A stretch of DNA of 44,734 nt from Gammaproteobacteria bacterium (GTDB lineage: Bacteria; Pseudomonadota; Gammaproteobacteria; Chromatiales; Chromatiaceae): the NCBI GenBank assembly GCA_009908845.1, contig JAAAOQ010000151.1, positions 1 through 44,734 on the forward strand. The letters run 5' to 3'. Made by a program: the position numbers and the translations under genes. Of the stretch, positions 37,286 through 44,734 are shown one piece after another. The notes beneath the pieces were generated by a model, which saw only the letters and a list, made by a program, of their open reading frames with translations, searched no databases and was not told the origin of the DNA. Positions within the stretch are counted from its first letter, which is position 1. Each line of letters starts with the position of its first letter.

Positions 37286-37633
37286 TGTGGGTGCAGCCTC
37301 TTCAGGATTCGCTCTCGCTGTGAGATAAGGCTCATGGGGCGTCGCACACGGCATCCGACCACGCCGTCTGCTCGTGGGCCATGCGCTGAAGCACACGCCA
37401 AGCCGATAGCACATCGGCTCTCCTGCCTGCATGACCCAGACAATTCGTTGAGCACTATCGGGAAGAGATTGCCCGCGTGCTGTCGCGCTTCGACCGGGTT
37501 GTGATCACCAATTTCTAGCTCCGGGTAGGAGCGCCTCCTGAGATTGGCGGCTGGTCTTGACCGCCGACGCGGCAACCATAGACCATACTCGACGCGATGC
37601 CGATACGGGCCAAATCACATCGGGGGACTTATC
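37286..37633. other. Intergenic region holding a gene remnant
   Basis: Between the antitoxin gene and the small membrane protein gene no intact gene is visible. It contains the short remnant listed at 37441-37518. Confidence 0.5.
37441..37518 (+). pseudogene. N-terminal fragment of an uncharacterised protein family
   Basis: A 25-codon stretch reads QFVEHYREEIARVLSRFD and on to RVVITNF, then TAG. I recall the pattern FxxxYxxxIxxVLxxFDRVxxxG as the start of a widespread uncharacterised protein family of several hundred residues, some linked to mobile elements. The frame has no ATG and stops where such proteins continue, so this is probably a decayed fragment. Confidence 0.4.
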
Positions 37634-37849
37634 ATGTCTGTTTCATCGGGGCTGTTGAAGCTGGGGCGTTCGCTCGGCCTACTGGTTCTGCTGATCGCCC
37701 TGCTCTTCTTCCTCGTCTTTGCCCTGTCACCCGGTCTCGAGCTGTTTCCGAACGGGCTCGATTGGGCCGTCGCGATCCTGATGGGGATCTTGACGCTCGC
37801 CTGGCTCAACGCCACTGCCGGTAGAAGACCAAAGGACCAAGACGGATAG
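37634..37849 (+). CDS. Small hypothetical inner-membrane protein (71 residues)
   Basis: A protein with two membrane helices (about residues 10-33, LGLLVLLIALLFFLVFALSP, and 43-60, WAVAILMGILTLAWLNA) and a short basic C-terminal tail. ATG at 37634 follows a GGGGGA ribosome-binding site; an in-frame ATG at 37544 has none. The family is not recognised. It converges on ppdK. Confidence 0.65.
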   Translation: MSVSSGLLKLGRSLGLLVLLIALLFFLVFALSPGLELFPNGLDWAVAILMGILTLAWLNATAGRRPKDQDG

Positions 37850-37854
37850 GGATT

Positions 37855-37875
37855 GATTGGCCATCCTGGCCAATC
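37855..37875. repeat. Perfect 9-bp inverted repeat after the small membrane protein gene
   Basis: GATTGGCCA (37855-37863) and TGGCCAATC (37867-37875) surround a 3-base loop, 6 bases after the stop at 37849. There is no T-run, but it may mark a transcript end between convergent genes. Confidence 0.55.
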
Positions 37876-37950
37876 CGCCGGCGAGCACCGCGCCGGCTCC
37901 GAGAGGGACGGCCACCGCGCCGCGGCAGCCGCAATCGGCGGTTGCTGCGG

Positions 37951-37984
37951 CGCCCCACCGTGGCGCCCCACCGTGGCGCCACGG
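37951..37984. repeat. 13-bp tandem repeat with palindrome next to ppdK
   Basis: CGCCCCACCGTGG is repeated at 37951-37963 and 37964-37976. The second copy overlaps the perfect palindrome CCGTGGCGCCACGG (37971-37984), which ends 11 bases past the ppdK stop. It could form a hairpin in the ppdK 3' untranslated region. Confidence 0.75.
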
Positions 37985-37994
37985 TTCGAGGCTT

Positions 37995-40769
37995 CTACTG
38001 CGGCCGATGCGCCAGCGCTGCCTGCGCCGCCGCCAGCCGCGCGACCGGCACCCGCGGCCCGGAGCAGCTCACGTAGTCCAGTCCGGCCTCATCGCAGAAC
38101 GAGATCGAGCCTGGATGGCCGCCGTGCTCGCCGCAAATGCCCACATGCAGGTCCTTGCGCGCGGCGCGTCCCCAATCCACGGCCAGCTGCATCAGCTTGC
38201 CGACGCCTTCGACATCCAAGACCTCGAACGGGTTGTCCTGCAGGATGTTGGACTGGTTGTAGAGCGGCAGGAACTTGTTCTCGGCATCCTCGCGCGAGAA
38301 CGAGAACACGGCCTGGGTCAGGTCGTTGGTGCCGAACGAGAAGAACTCGGCCTCCTCGGCCAATGACTCGGCGCGCATGCAGGCGCGCACCACCTCGACC
38401 ATGGTGCCGAACTTGAACTTGACCGGCTGACCGTACTTGGCCTCGACCTCGGCGTGGCTCTCGTCCACATAGGCCTTGACCCGCCTGAGTTCCTGCACCG
38501 TACACACCTGCGGCACCTTGATCTGCGGCTGAATCGCGATCCCGGCCTGGGCGCATTCGGCGGCGGCCTCGAGGATCGCCCGCACCTGCATCTTGTAGAT
38601 CTCGGGGAACGAGATACCGAGCCGCACACCGCGGTGACCGAGCATCGGATTGGTCTCGTGCAGCGCGCGCACCTTGCGCAGCATCGCCTCCTTCTTCGCG
38701 ATCGCCTCCTCGACCATCATCGGGTCCATCACCTTGCGCACCGCGTCGAACTCGTCGCGCGCCTTATCCGGCGTATGCAACAGGCCCATCGACCCGGCCA
38801 GCGCGGTCATGCCGCGGGTCGCCCCGGCCAAGGCGTGCAGATCGGCCAGGTCCTGCTGCAGCTGATGCTCGTCCGGCAGGAACTCGTGGATCGGCGGGTC
38901 GAGCAGCCGGATGGTCACCGGATGCGGCGCCATCACCTCGAACAGCTCGCGGAAATCCTGCCGCTGCAACGGCAGCAGGGCCTCCAGCGCCTCGTCGCGC
39001 TGCTCGGTGGTCTCAGCGACGATCATCTCGATCACCAGCGGCAGCCGCTCGGTGGCGTTGAACATCCGCTCGGTGCGCGCCAGCCCGATACCGACCGCGC
39101 CGTACTTACGTGCGGTCCGCGCATCGTCCGGCGTATCGGCGTTGGCCAAGACCTTGAGCCGTGACATCTCATCGGCCCATTGCAGCAGGGTCGAGAGCTC
39201 CGGCGTGAAGTCCGGCTCCACGGTCGGGATCTCGCCGAGATAGACGCGCCCGTTGGAGCCGTCGATCGTGATGGTGTCGCCCTCCTTGAAGTTCATGTTC
39301 CCGACCACCGCTTCGCGCCGGGCGACATCGACACTGATGCCCTCGGCGCCGGCCACGCAGGGCTTGCCCATGCCGCGCGCGACCACCGCCGCGTGCGATG
39401 TCTTGCCACCGCGCGCGGTCAGGATGCCCTTGGAGGCGAAGAAGCCGTGGATGTCCTCGGGCTTGGTCTCCTCACGCACCAGGATCACCTTCTGCCCCAG
39501 ATCATGGCCGAGCTGGTGCGCCCGGTCGGCATCGAACACCGCGATGCCGGCCGCCGCACCGGGCGACGCCGGCAGTCCCTGAGCGACCGGCTCGACCTTC
39601 GCGCTCGGGTCCAGGCGCGGGAACAGCATCTGCTCGAGGCTGACCGGATCGACCCGCTGCAGCGCATGCTCCTTGCTGATCAGGCCCTCCTGCTCCATCT
39701 CCACCGAGGTACGCACCATCGCGTGCGCGTTCATCTTGCCGTTGCGCGTCTGCAGGCAGTAGAGCACCCCGCGTTCGATCGTGAACTCGAAGTCCTGCAC
39801 CTCGCGGTAATGGCTCTCGAGCTTCGCGCGCAGCTCGGCCAGCTCCTCGGCCATCTTCGGCATCTCGACCTCAAGCCGGTCCAGCGGCTTGGGCGTGCGG
39901 ATGCCGGCGACCACGTCTTCGCCCTGGGCATTGATCAGGAACTCGCCATAGAGCTTGTTCTCGCCGGTACCCGGATTACGGGTAAAGCCGACGCCGGTCG
40001 CCGAATCGTTGCCGCGGTTGCCGAACACCATGGTGCAGATGTTCACCGCGGTGCCGTTGGCCATCTCGGGAGTGATGTGGAACTGGTTGCGGTAGTCGAC
40101 CGCGCGCCGGCCCATCCAGCTGTTGAAGACCGCCTTGACCGCGATCTCGAGCTGGACCATGGGGTCAGAGGGGAAGGGTTTGCCGGTCTGCTCCTCGACC
40201 ACCTTCAGGAAGCGCTCGCTCATCTCCTTGAGATCGGCCGCCGAGAGGTCGACGTCCTGCTTGGCGTGCGCGGCCTCCTTGACGATGTTGAACTCGTGGT
40301 CGAAGGCCTCGTCGTCGACGCCGAGCGCCACCTTGCCGAACAGTTGGATGAAGCGGCGATAGGAGTCGTAGCCGAAGCGCTCGTCGCCGGTGGCCTTGAT
40401 CTCGCCCTGCAGCGTCTCTTCGTTCAGGCCCAGGTTGAGGATGGTGTCCATCATGCCGGGCATCGACATCGCCGAACCGGAGCGCACCGAGACCAGCAGC
40501 GGGTTGTCCGGGTCGCCGAAGCCCTTGCCGGTCTTCTTCTCGAGCGCTGCCATCTGGTCACGCACCTGCTCCATCACGCCTTCCGGCAGGCTGTGGTCCG
40601 GGGTATCCAGATAGGCCAGGCAGGCCTCGGTCGTGATCACGAAGCCCGGCGGCACATTGAGGCCGATCTGGGTCATCTCGCACAGGTTGGCACCCTTGCC
40701 GCCGAGTAGCTTCTTGTTCTTGCCGTCGCCTTCCTCGAAGGCGAACACCCATTTGGTTGCATCAGTCAT
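37995..40769 (-). CDS. ppdK: Pyruvate, phosphate dikinase
   Basis: PPDK interconverts pyruvate, ATP and phosphate with phosphoenolpyruvate, AMP and pyrophosphate in the cytoplasm. The 924-residue protein has the ATP-grasp domain (KKLLGGKGANLCEM at the start, RSGSAMSMPGMMDTILNLG), the swivelling phospho-His domain (ARGGKTSHAAVVARGMG), and the C-terminal PEP/pyruvate barrel with the catalytic Cys in GICGEHGGHP. ATG at 40769 follows AGGA and starts the conserved WVFAFEEGD; a longer frame to 40907 adds unconserved residues. The length fits the family (about 870-950). It is divergent from valS. A family variant is CSGPRVPVARL near the C-terminus in place of the more usual CSPFRVPIARL. Confidence 0.96.
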   Translation of the reverse strand: MTDATKWVFAFEEGDGKNKKLLGGKGANLCEMTQIGLNVPPGFVITTEACLAYLDTPDHSLPEGVMEQVRDQMAALEKKTGKGFGDPDNPLLVSVRSGSAMSMPGMMDTILNLGLNEETLQGEIKATGDERFGYDSYRRFIQLFGKVALGVDDEAFDHEFNIVKEAAHAKQDVDLSAADLKEMSERFLKVVEEQTGKPFPSDPMVQLEIAVKAVFNSWMGRRAVDYRNQFHITPEMANGTAVNICTMVFGNRGNDSATGVGFTRNPGTGENKLYGEFLINAQGEDVVAGIRTPKPLDRLEVEMPKMAEELAELRAKLESHYREVQDFEFTIERGVLYCLQTRNGKMNAHAMVRTSVEMEQEGLISKEHALQRVDPVSLEQMLFPRLDPSAKVEPVAQGLPASPGAAAGIAVFDADRAHQLGHDLGQKVILVREETKPEDIHGFFASKGILTARGGKTSHAAVVARGMGKPCVAGAEGISVDVARREAVVGNMNFKEGDTITIDGSNGRVYLGEIPTVEPDFTPELSTLLQWADEMSRLKVLANADTPDDARTARKYGAVGIGLARTERMFNATERLPLVIEMIVAETTEQRDEALEALLPLQRQDFRELFEVMAPHPVTIRLLDPPIHEFLPDEHQLQQDLADLHALAGATRGMTALAGSMGLLHTPDKARDEFDAVRKVMDPMMVEEAIAKKEAMLRKVRALHETNPMLGHRGVRLGISFPEIYKMQVRAILEAAAECAQAGIAIQPQIKVPQVCTVQELRRVKAYVDESHAEVEAKYGQPVKFKFGTMVEVVRACMRAESLAEEAEFFSFGTNDLTQAVFSFSREDAENKFLPLYNQSNILQDNPFEVLDVEGVGKLMQLAVDWGRAARKDLHVGICGEHGGHPGSISFCDEAGLDYVSCSGPRVPVARLAAAQAALAHRPQ

Positions 40770-41200
40770 GGTCTCAATCCTCGCGTTGCGGTCGAAAACT
40801 GGGTCTATTTGAACGAGCACTGCCGCTGTTGGGAAGTGTCCAAAATCAATTCGTCTCGGAGTAGACGCGCATATTCTGATCTCGGCTGATCGATCGGTGT
40901 CAGACACCTTGATGCGGGCGGCGATGCAAGCCGGCCCCGCGGCCCCGAATCACTATGCAGCAGCGGTGCTCACATCAACGGGCCCCGCGACAGCCCGGAG
41001 CGAGCCCCCGCACACCCGCCGAGCGTTCACGACACCGCTGCAACCCTGCCCGCCCCTGTGACCGGGCCCTCGCGACACGCAAACCGCCATCCGCCTGGCG
41101 CAAGCCTCAACCCCCTTCGCTGACCTGAACCAGCCTCGGTTATACTGCAGTGCTTTTGTGCCGACCCCGGCCGCACAACCGCGCGCGCATCACCGCAGCC
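40770..41200. other. Divergent intergenic region between ppdK and valS
   Basis: No gene is supported. It holds the predicted valS -10 at 41141-41146 and must hold the ppdK promoter, which I could not place. The E. coli neighbour holC is absent. Confidence 0.5.
41141..41146 (+). promoter_or_regulatory. Predicted -10 element of valS
   Basis: TATACT, a 5-of-6 match to TATAAT, lies 55 bases before the valS start. The sequence at -35 has no strong match, so the call is tentative. Confidence 0.4.
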
Positions 41201-44164
41201 ATGCTCGATAAGACCTACGACCCCAAGACCCTCGAAACCGCCTGGTACCGTCACTGGGAGGAAGCCGGCTATTTCGCGCCCCGGCTCAGCGATGCCGGCA
41301 CAGAGGCCGGTCAGGAAGCCGGAGCGGACGCCAACTCGGACCCGGGCGGGTTCTCGATCATGATCCCGCCGCCGAACGTCACCGGCAGCCTGCACATGGG
41401 GCACGGCTTCAACAACGCCATCATGGACGCGCTGGTGCGCTACCACCGGATGCGCGGCGAGCAGACCCTCTGGCAGCCCGGCACCGACCATGCCGGCATC
41501 GCCACCCAGATGGTCGTCGAACGCCAGCTCGAGGCCGACGGCAAGACCCGCCACGACCTCGGCCGCGAGGCCTTCATCGAGCGCATCTGGCAATGGAAGG
41601 CCGAATCCGGCGGCACCATCACCCAGCAGCTGCGCCGGCTCGGCTCCTCGCTCGACTGGCAGCATGAGCGTTTCACGATGGACGAGGGGCTGTCCAACGC
41701 CGTGCGTGAGGTTTTTGTCCGGCTGTTCGAAGAGGGGCTGATCTACCGCGGCAAGCGCCTGGTGAACTGGGACCCGGTGCTGCACACCGCGATCTCGGAT
41801 CTCGAGGTGATCGCCGAGGAAGAGGCCGGGCACATGTGGGACCTGCGCTATCCGCTGAGCAACGGCACCGGCGCGATGATCGTCTCCACCACCCGCCCCG
41901 AGACCCTACTCGGCGACTGCGCCGTCGCCGTGAACCCGGATGACGCGCGCTACAGGCACCTGATCGGCGAGACCGTCGAGCTGCCGCTCACCGGCCGGCG
42001 CATCCCCATCATCGCCGACGAGCATGCCGACCCCGAGCTCGGCACCGGCTGCGTCAAGATCACCCCGGCGCACGACTTCAACGACCACGCCGTCTGGCAA
42101 CGCCACCGCGACGAGACGTCGATCGCCGACCAGCCGCACGGCGGGCTGATCAACCTCTTCACCCCGGACGCGGCGATCCGCGCCAACAGCCCGGAAGAAG
42201 GGGCCCTGATCCCGGCGGCTTACATCGGCCTCGACCGCCTCGAGGCGCGCAAGCGGATCATCGCCGACCTCGAGGCCGAGGGCCTGATGGTCCAGGTCCG
42301 CGACCACCGCCTGCCGGTGCCGCGCGGCGACCGCTCCGGCGCCGTGGTCGAGCCCTACCTGACCGATCAGTGGTACGTGCGCATCGCGCCCCTGGCAAAG
42401 CCGGCAATCGACGCGGTCGAGGACGGGCGCATCCGCTTCGTGCCGGACAACTGGAAGAACACCTATTTCGAGTGGATGCGCAATATCCAGGACTGGTGCA
42501 TCAGCCGCCAGCTCTGGTGGGGACACCGCATTCCGGCCTGGTACGACGATGAAGGCAACATCTATGTCGGCCGCTCCGAGGCCGAGGTCCGCAGCCAGCA
42601 CGGCCTCAGCGACGACTACCCGCTGCGCCAGGACGAGGACGTGCTCGACACCTGGTTCAGCTCCGCGCTCTGGCCCTTTAGTACCCTCGGCTGGCCCGAA
42701 CCCACGGCGCGCCTGAAGACCTTCTACCCGACCTCGGTGTTGGTCACCGGCTTCGACATCATCTTCTTCTGGGTTGCACGGATGATCATGATGGGGCTGA
42801 AGTTCATGGACGACGTGCCCTTCCGCGACATCTACATCCACGGCCTGGTGCGCGACGCCCAGGGCAACAAGATGTCCAAGTCCAAGGGCAACGTCCTCGA
42901 CCCCATCGATCTGATCGACGGCATCGCGCTCGAGCCGCTGGTCGCGAAGCGCACCAAGGGCATGATGCAGCCACACCTGGCCGAGAAGATCGCCAAGCAG
43001 ACGCGCAAGGAATTCCCGGACGGCATCCCGGCCTTCGGCACTGATGCGCTGCGTTTCACCTTCGCCGCACTCGCCACCACCGGCCGCGACATCAAGCTCG
43101 ATCTCGGGCGCGTCGAGGGCTACCGCAATTTCTGCAACAAGCTCTGGAACGCCTCGCGCTATGTGCTGATGAACACCGAGGGGCAGGACTGCGGCCAACA
43201 CGCCAGCACGGCGTCAAGTAACGGCGCACAGCCGCTCGAATTCAGCGCCGCAGACCGATGGGTCCGGAGTCGATTGAACAAGACCATCACCACGGTCCGC
43301 GACGCCCTCGATGCCTACCGCTTCGACCTCGCCGCCCAGGCCGTCTATGAATTCACCTGGAGCGAGTTCTGCGACTGGTACCTGGAGCTCTCGAAGCCGG
43401 TGCTGACCAACGAGAGCGCCAGCGACGCGGCCAAGCGCGGCACCCGCTGGACCCTGGTGCAGACGCTCGAGCAGCTGCTGCGCCTGACCCACCCGTTCAT
43501 GCCCTTCATCACCGAGGAGATCTGGCAGAAGCTCCGGCCGCTGGCCAGCGGCGTCGATGGCGATGCTGGCACGGCTATTGGATCAAGTCCCAGCTCCGAT
43601 CCTGCCTCGAGCAGCCCTCAGCCAACGGCCACCATCATGCTCGCGCCCTACCCGGCCCCTGACAACGCGCTCGAGGACCCGGAGGCCGAGGCCGAGATCG
43701 ACTGGGTGCAGCAGTTCATCCTCGGCGTGCGCCGGATCAAGGGCGAGATGAACATCGCGCCCTCGAAGCAGCTGCCGGTGCTGATCGCCAACGCCAGTGA
43801 GCGCGACCGGCAGTGGATCGCGCACGCCCGGCCCTACCTCGACTTCCTCGCCCGCACCGAATCGATCACCCTGCTCGACGACGAGGCCGAGGCGCCCGAG
43901 TCGGCGATCGCCCTGGTCGGCGCGATGAAGATCCTGATCCCGATGGCCGGCCTGATCGACAAGGACGCCGAGCTCAAGCGCCTGGACAAGGAGATCACCA
44001 AGCTGCGCGCCGACATCGAGCGCATCGAGAACAAGCTCGCCAACCCGAGCTTCGTCGACAAGGCGCCCGAGGCCGTGGTGCAGAAGGAGCGCGGCCGGCT
44101 TGCGGATCAGACCGAAGCGCTTGCCAATCTCAGCGCCCAGCGGGAGCGGATTGCAGCGCTATAA
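41201..44164 (+). CDS. valS: Valyl-tRNA synthetase
   Basis: ValS charges tRNA-Val with valine and edits mischarged threonine. The 987-residue class I synthetase has the HIGH-type motif in [17 protein letters not shown], an editing domain (about 200-350), and the KMSKS motif in [14 protein letters not shown]. The C-terminal coiled-coil arm is [23 protein letters not shown] at 41201 begins [12 protein letters not shown] as in other ValS proteins; a longer frame starts at 41150. Compared with E. coli ValS (951), it has small Gly/Ser/Ala-rich inserts near residues 40-52, 664-680 and 786-807. Ser/Gly-rich inserts of this kind are loops at the protein surface (inference). Confidence 0.97.
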   Translation: MLDKTYDPKTLETAWYRHWEEAGYFAPRLSDAGTEAGQEAGADANSDPGGFSIMIPPPNVTGSLHMGHGFNNAIMDALVRYHRMRGEQTLWQPGTDHAGIATQMVVERQLEADGKTRHDLGREAFIERIWQWKAESGGTITQQLRRLGSSLDWQHERFTMDEGLSNAVREVFVRLFEEGLIYRGKRLVNWDPVLHTAISDLEVIAEEEAGHMWDLRYPLSNGTGAMIVSTTRPETLLGDCAVAVNPDDARYRHLIGETVELPLTGRRIPIIADEHADPELGTGCVKITPAHDFNDHAVWQRHRDETSIADQPHGGLINLFTPDAAIRANSPEEGALIPAAYIGLDRLEARKRIIADLEAEGLMVQVRDHRLPVPRGDRSGAVVEPYLTDQWYVRIAPLAKPAIDAVEDGRIRFVPDNWKNTYFEWMRNIQDWCISRQLWWGHRIPAWYDDEGNIYVGRSEAEVRSQHGLSDDYPLRQDEDVLDTWFSSALWPFSTLGWPEPTARLKTFYPTSVLVTGFDIIFFWVARMIMMGLKFMDDVPFRDIYIHGLVRDAQGNKMSKSKGNVLDPIDLIDGIALEPLVAKRTKGMMQPHLAEKIAKQTRKEFPDGIPAFGTDALRFTFAALATTGRDIKLDLGRVEGYRNFCNKLWNASRYVLMNTEGQDCGQHASTASSNGAQPLEFSAADRWVRSRLNKTITTVRDALDAYRFDLAAQAVYEFTWSEFCDWYLELSKPVLTNESASDAAKRGTRWTLVQTLEQLLRLTHPFMPFITEEIWQKLRPLASGVDGDAGTAIGSSPSSDPASSSPQPTATIMLAPYPAPDNALEDPEAEAEIDWVQQFILGVRRIKGEMNIAPSKQLPVLIANASERDRQWIAHARPYLDFLARTESITLLDDEAEAPESAIALVGAMKILIPMAGLIDKDAELKRLDKEITKLRADIERIENKLANPSFVDKAPEAVVQKERGRLADQTEALANLSAQRERIAAL

Positions 44165-44287
44165 GGAAACCGCTACCCCCGAAACAGTGAACCACGCTCA
44201 GGGCACGCCCCGCACCGCCGCTGTTACCGTTGATCACGCGAAATCCATCGTCCGGGGTGGCACAGCGCCATGAACGTTAGCAACGCA

Positions 44288-44494
44288 TCATAATTTCCAT
44301 TGGTCGCCCTGGAAACGGACTGGCTTCTCGCCCCGGTAGAAGCGCGCCGCTTCCGTTGCCCAACGACAATAACGCTCGCGCGCTTCCGCGGTCGGCGCAA
44401 CGATGGCCGGGCTGCGCTCGGCGGTTGACTGTATCCAACCGGCCTCGGCCAGTCTCCTGAAGGCCGTGCGGTCAGTCTCGGTGAGTTGCGTCAT
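44288..44494 (-). CDS. Small hypothetical protein (68 residues)
   Basis: A basic, soluble protein: MTQLTETDRTAFRRLAEAGW, then IQSTAERSPAIVAPTAEARE, and a C-terminal stretch YCRWATEAARFYRGEKPVRF. It appears to be helical. Its start overlaps the end of an upstream coding-like frame by 23 bases, suggesting a two-gene unit. I do not recognise it. The gene is plausible but short. Confidence 0.5.
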   Translation of the reverse strand: MTQLTETDRTAFRRLAEAGWIQSTAERSPAIVAPTAEARERYCRWATEAARFYRGEKPVRFQGDQWKL

Positions 44495-44734
44495 ACCACC
44501 CCTTCATACAGGGCACTTCGTCGTTCAGCTCAAAGAGCCCCAGATAGTCCTCGATCAGCTCCCAATCCAGCGTCCGCTCAGTCCGAGCGGCCGTTTCGAC
44601 CAGTAGCCGAATATAAGGCGTCGCCGACTTCTCGAATAACTCGCAGAAAATCCATAGGCGTCAGGGATTGGCATCGGCTCGCTGATCCGGCATCCGCTCT
44701 TTTCAGGTTCGATGCTACACTGCTCGAATGCCTC
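44472..44734 (-). pseudogene. Probable frameshifted gene at the right edge
   Basis: Two adjoining minus-strand frames look coding. One runs from the window edge to about 44655 (EPEKSGCRISEPMPIPDAYG). The other runs from 44660 to the stop at 44472 and encodes 62 residues such as FCELFEKSATPYIRLLVETA and DWELIEDYLGLFELNDEVP. The second has no start codon of its own. A one-base shift near 44655 would join them. It may be a broken gene or a sequencing error; the family is not recognised. Confidence 0.4.

Noticed and set aside
39180-40709. 509-codon plus-strand frame
   Set aside because: Antisense shadow of ppdK.
41906-43201. 431-codon minus-strand frame
   Set aside because: Antisense shadow of valS.

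Overview
The window is a GC-rich chromosomal segment of a gammaproteobacterium, most likely a sulfur-oxidising member of the Chromatiales (Chromatiaceae-like purple sulfur bacteria). Three things point there: the order tig-clpP-clpX-lon-hupB-tRNA-ppiD; a free-standing soxYZ pair, as in Allochromatium where soxYZ lies apart from soxBXA; and suhB/trmJ-cysE-iscR beside a 2-oxoacid:ferredoxin oxidoreductase. No photosynthesis gene is present, so the lifestyle is inferred. No rRNA, CRISPR array, prophage or intact insertion sequence was seen.

Layout. (1) 1-3772, minus: a peptide-type ABC importer (binding lipoprotein, permease, second permease cut by the window edge), divergent from fabI. (2) 4950-14411, minus: protein quality control and nucleoid genes (ppiD, tRNA-Asp, tRNA-Val, hupB, lon, clpX, clpP, tig), then a small Sel1-like protein and a 66-residue protein. 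(3) 15907-21233, plus: a MoxR ATPase with a DUF2201/VWA protein, a BepA-like M48 protease with TPRs, then soxY-soxZ ending in a strong terminator. (4) 21406-24803, minus: an LpxL-like acyltransferase, iscR, cysE and trmJ, divergent from suhB. (5) 25855-30951, plus: korA-korB, a ferritin-like helical protein, a ParA ATPase overlapping a small disordered partner, and a haem protein. (6) 31029-36520, mostly plus: lesser-known genes (a domain plus disordered tail, a protoporphyrinogen-oxidase-like flavoprotein, a 2OG-Fe(II)-oxygenase-like protein, an ankyrin lipoprotein, a 97-residue protein and an SDR). (7) 36702-37849: a toxin-antitoxin pair with an atypical toxin C-terminus, a gene remnant and a small membrane protein. 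(8) ppdK (minus) and valS (plus), then a small gene and a probably frameshifted gene at the right edge.

How the genes work together. Trigger factor, ClpXP, Lon, HU and PpiD form the usual folding and proteolysis block. SoxYZ carries sulfur intermediates during thiosulfate oxidation in the periplasm. CysE and IscR connect cysteine and Fe-S supply, but the isc assembly genes are not next to iscR. KorAB is a ferredoxin-linked 2-oxoacid oxidoreductase and PPDK interconverts pyruvate and phosphoenolpyruvate.

The best candidate for something new is the ParA gene at 29222 with its 8-base-overlapping partner. The partner is short, Ala/Pro-rich and has a tryptophan third from the end, which resembles the McdA/McdB pairs that position carboxysomes. 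Here it sits next to korAB and a ferritin-like gene, with no carboxysome gene in view, so its cargo is unknown.
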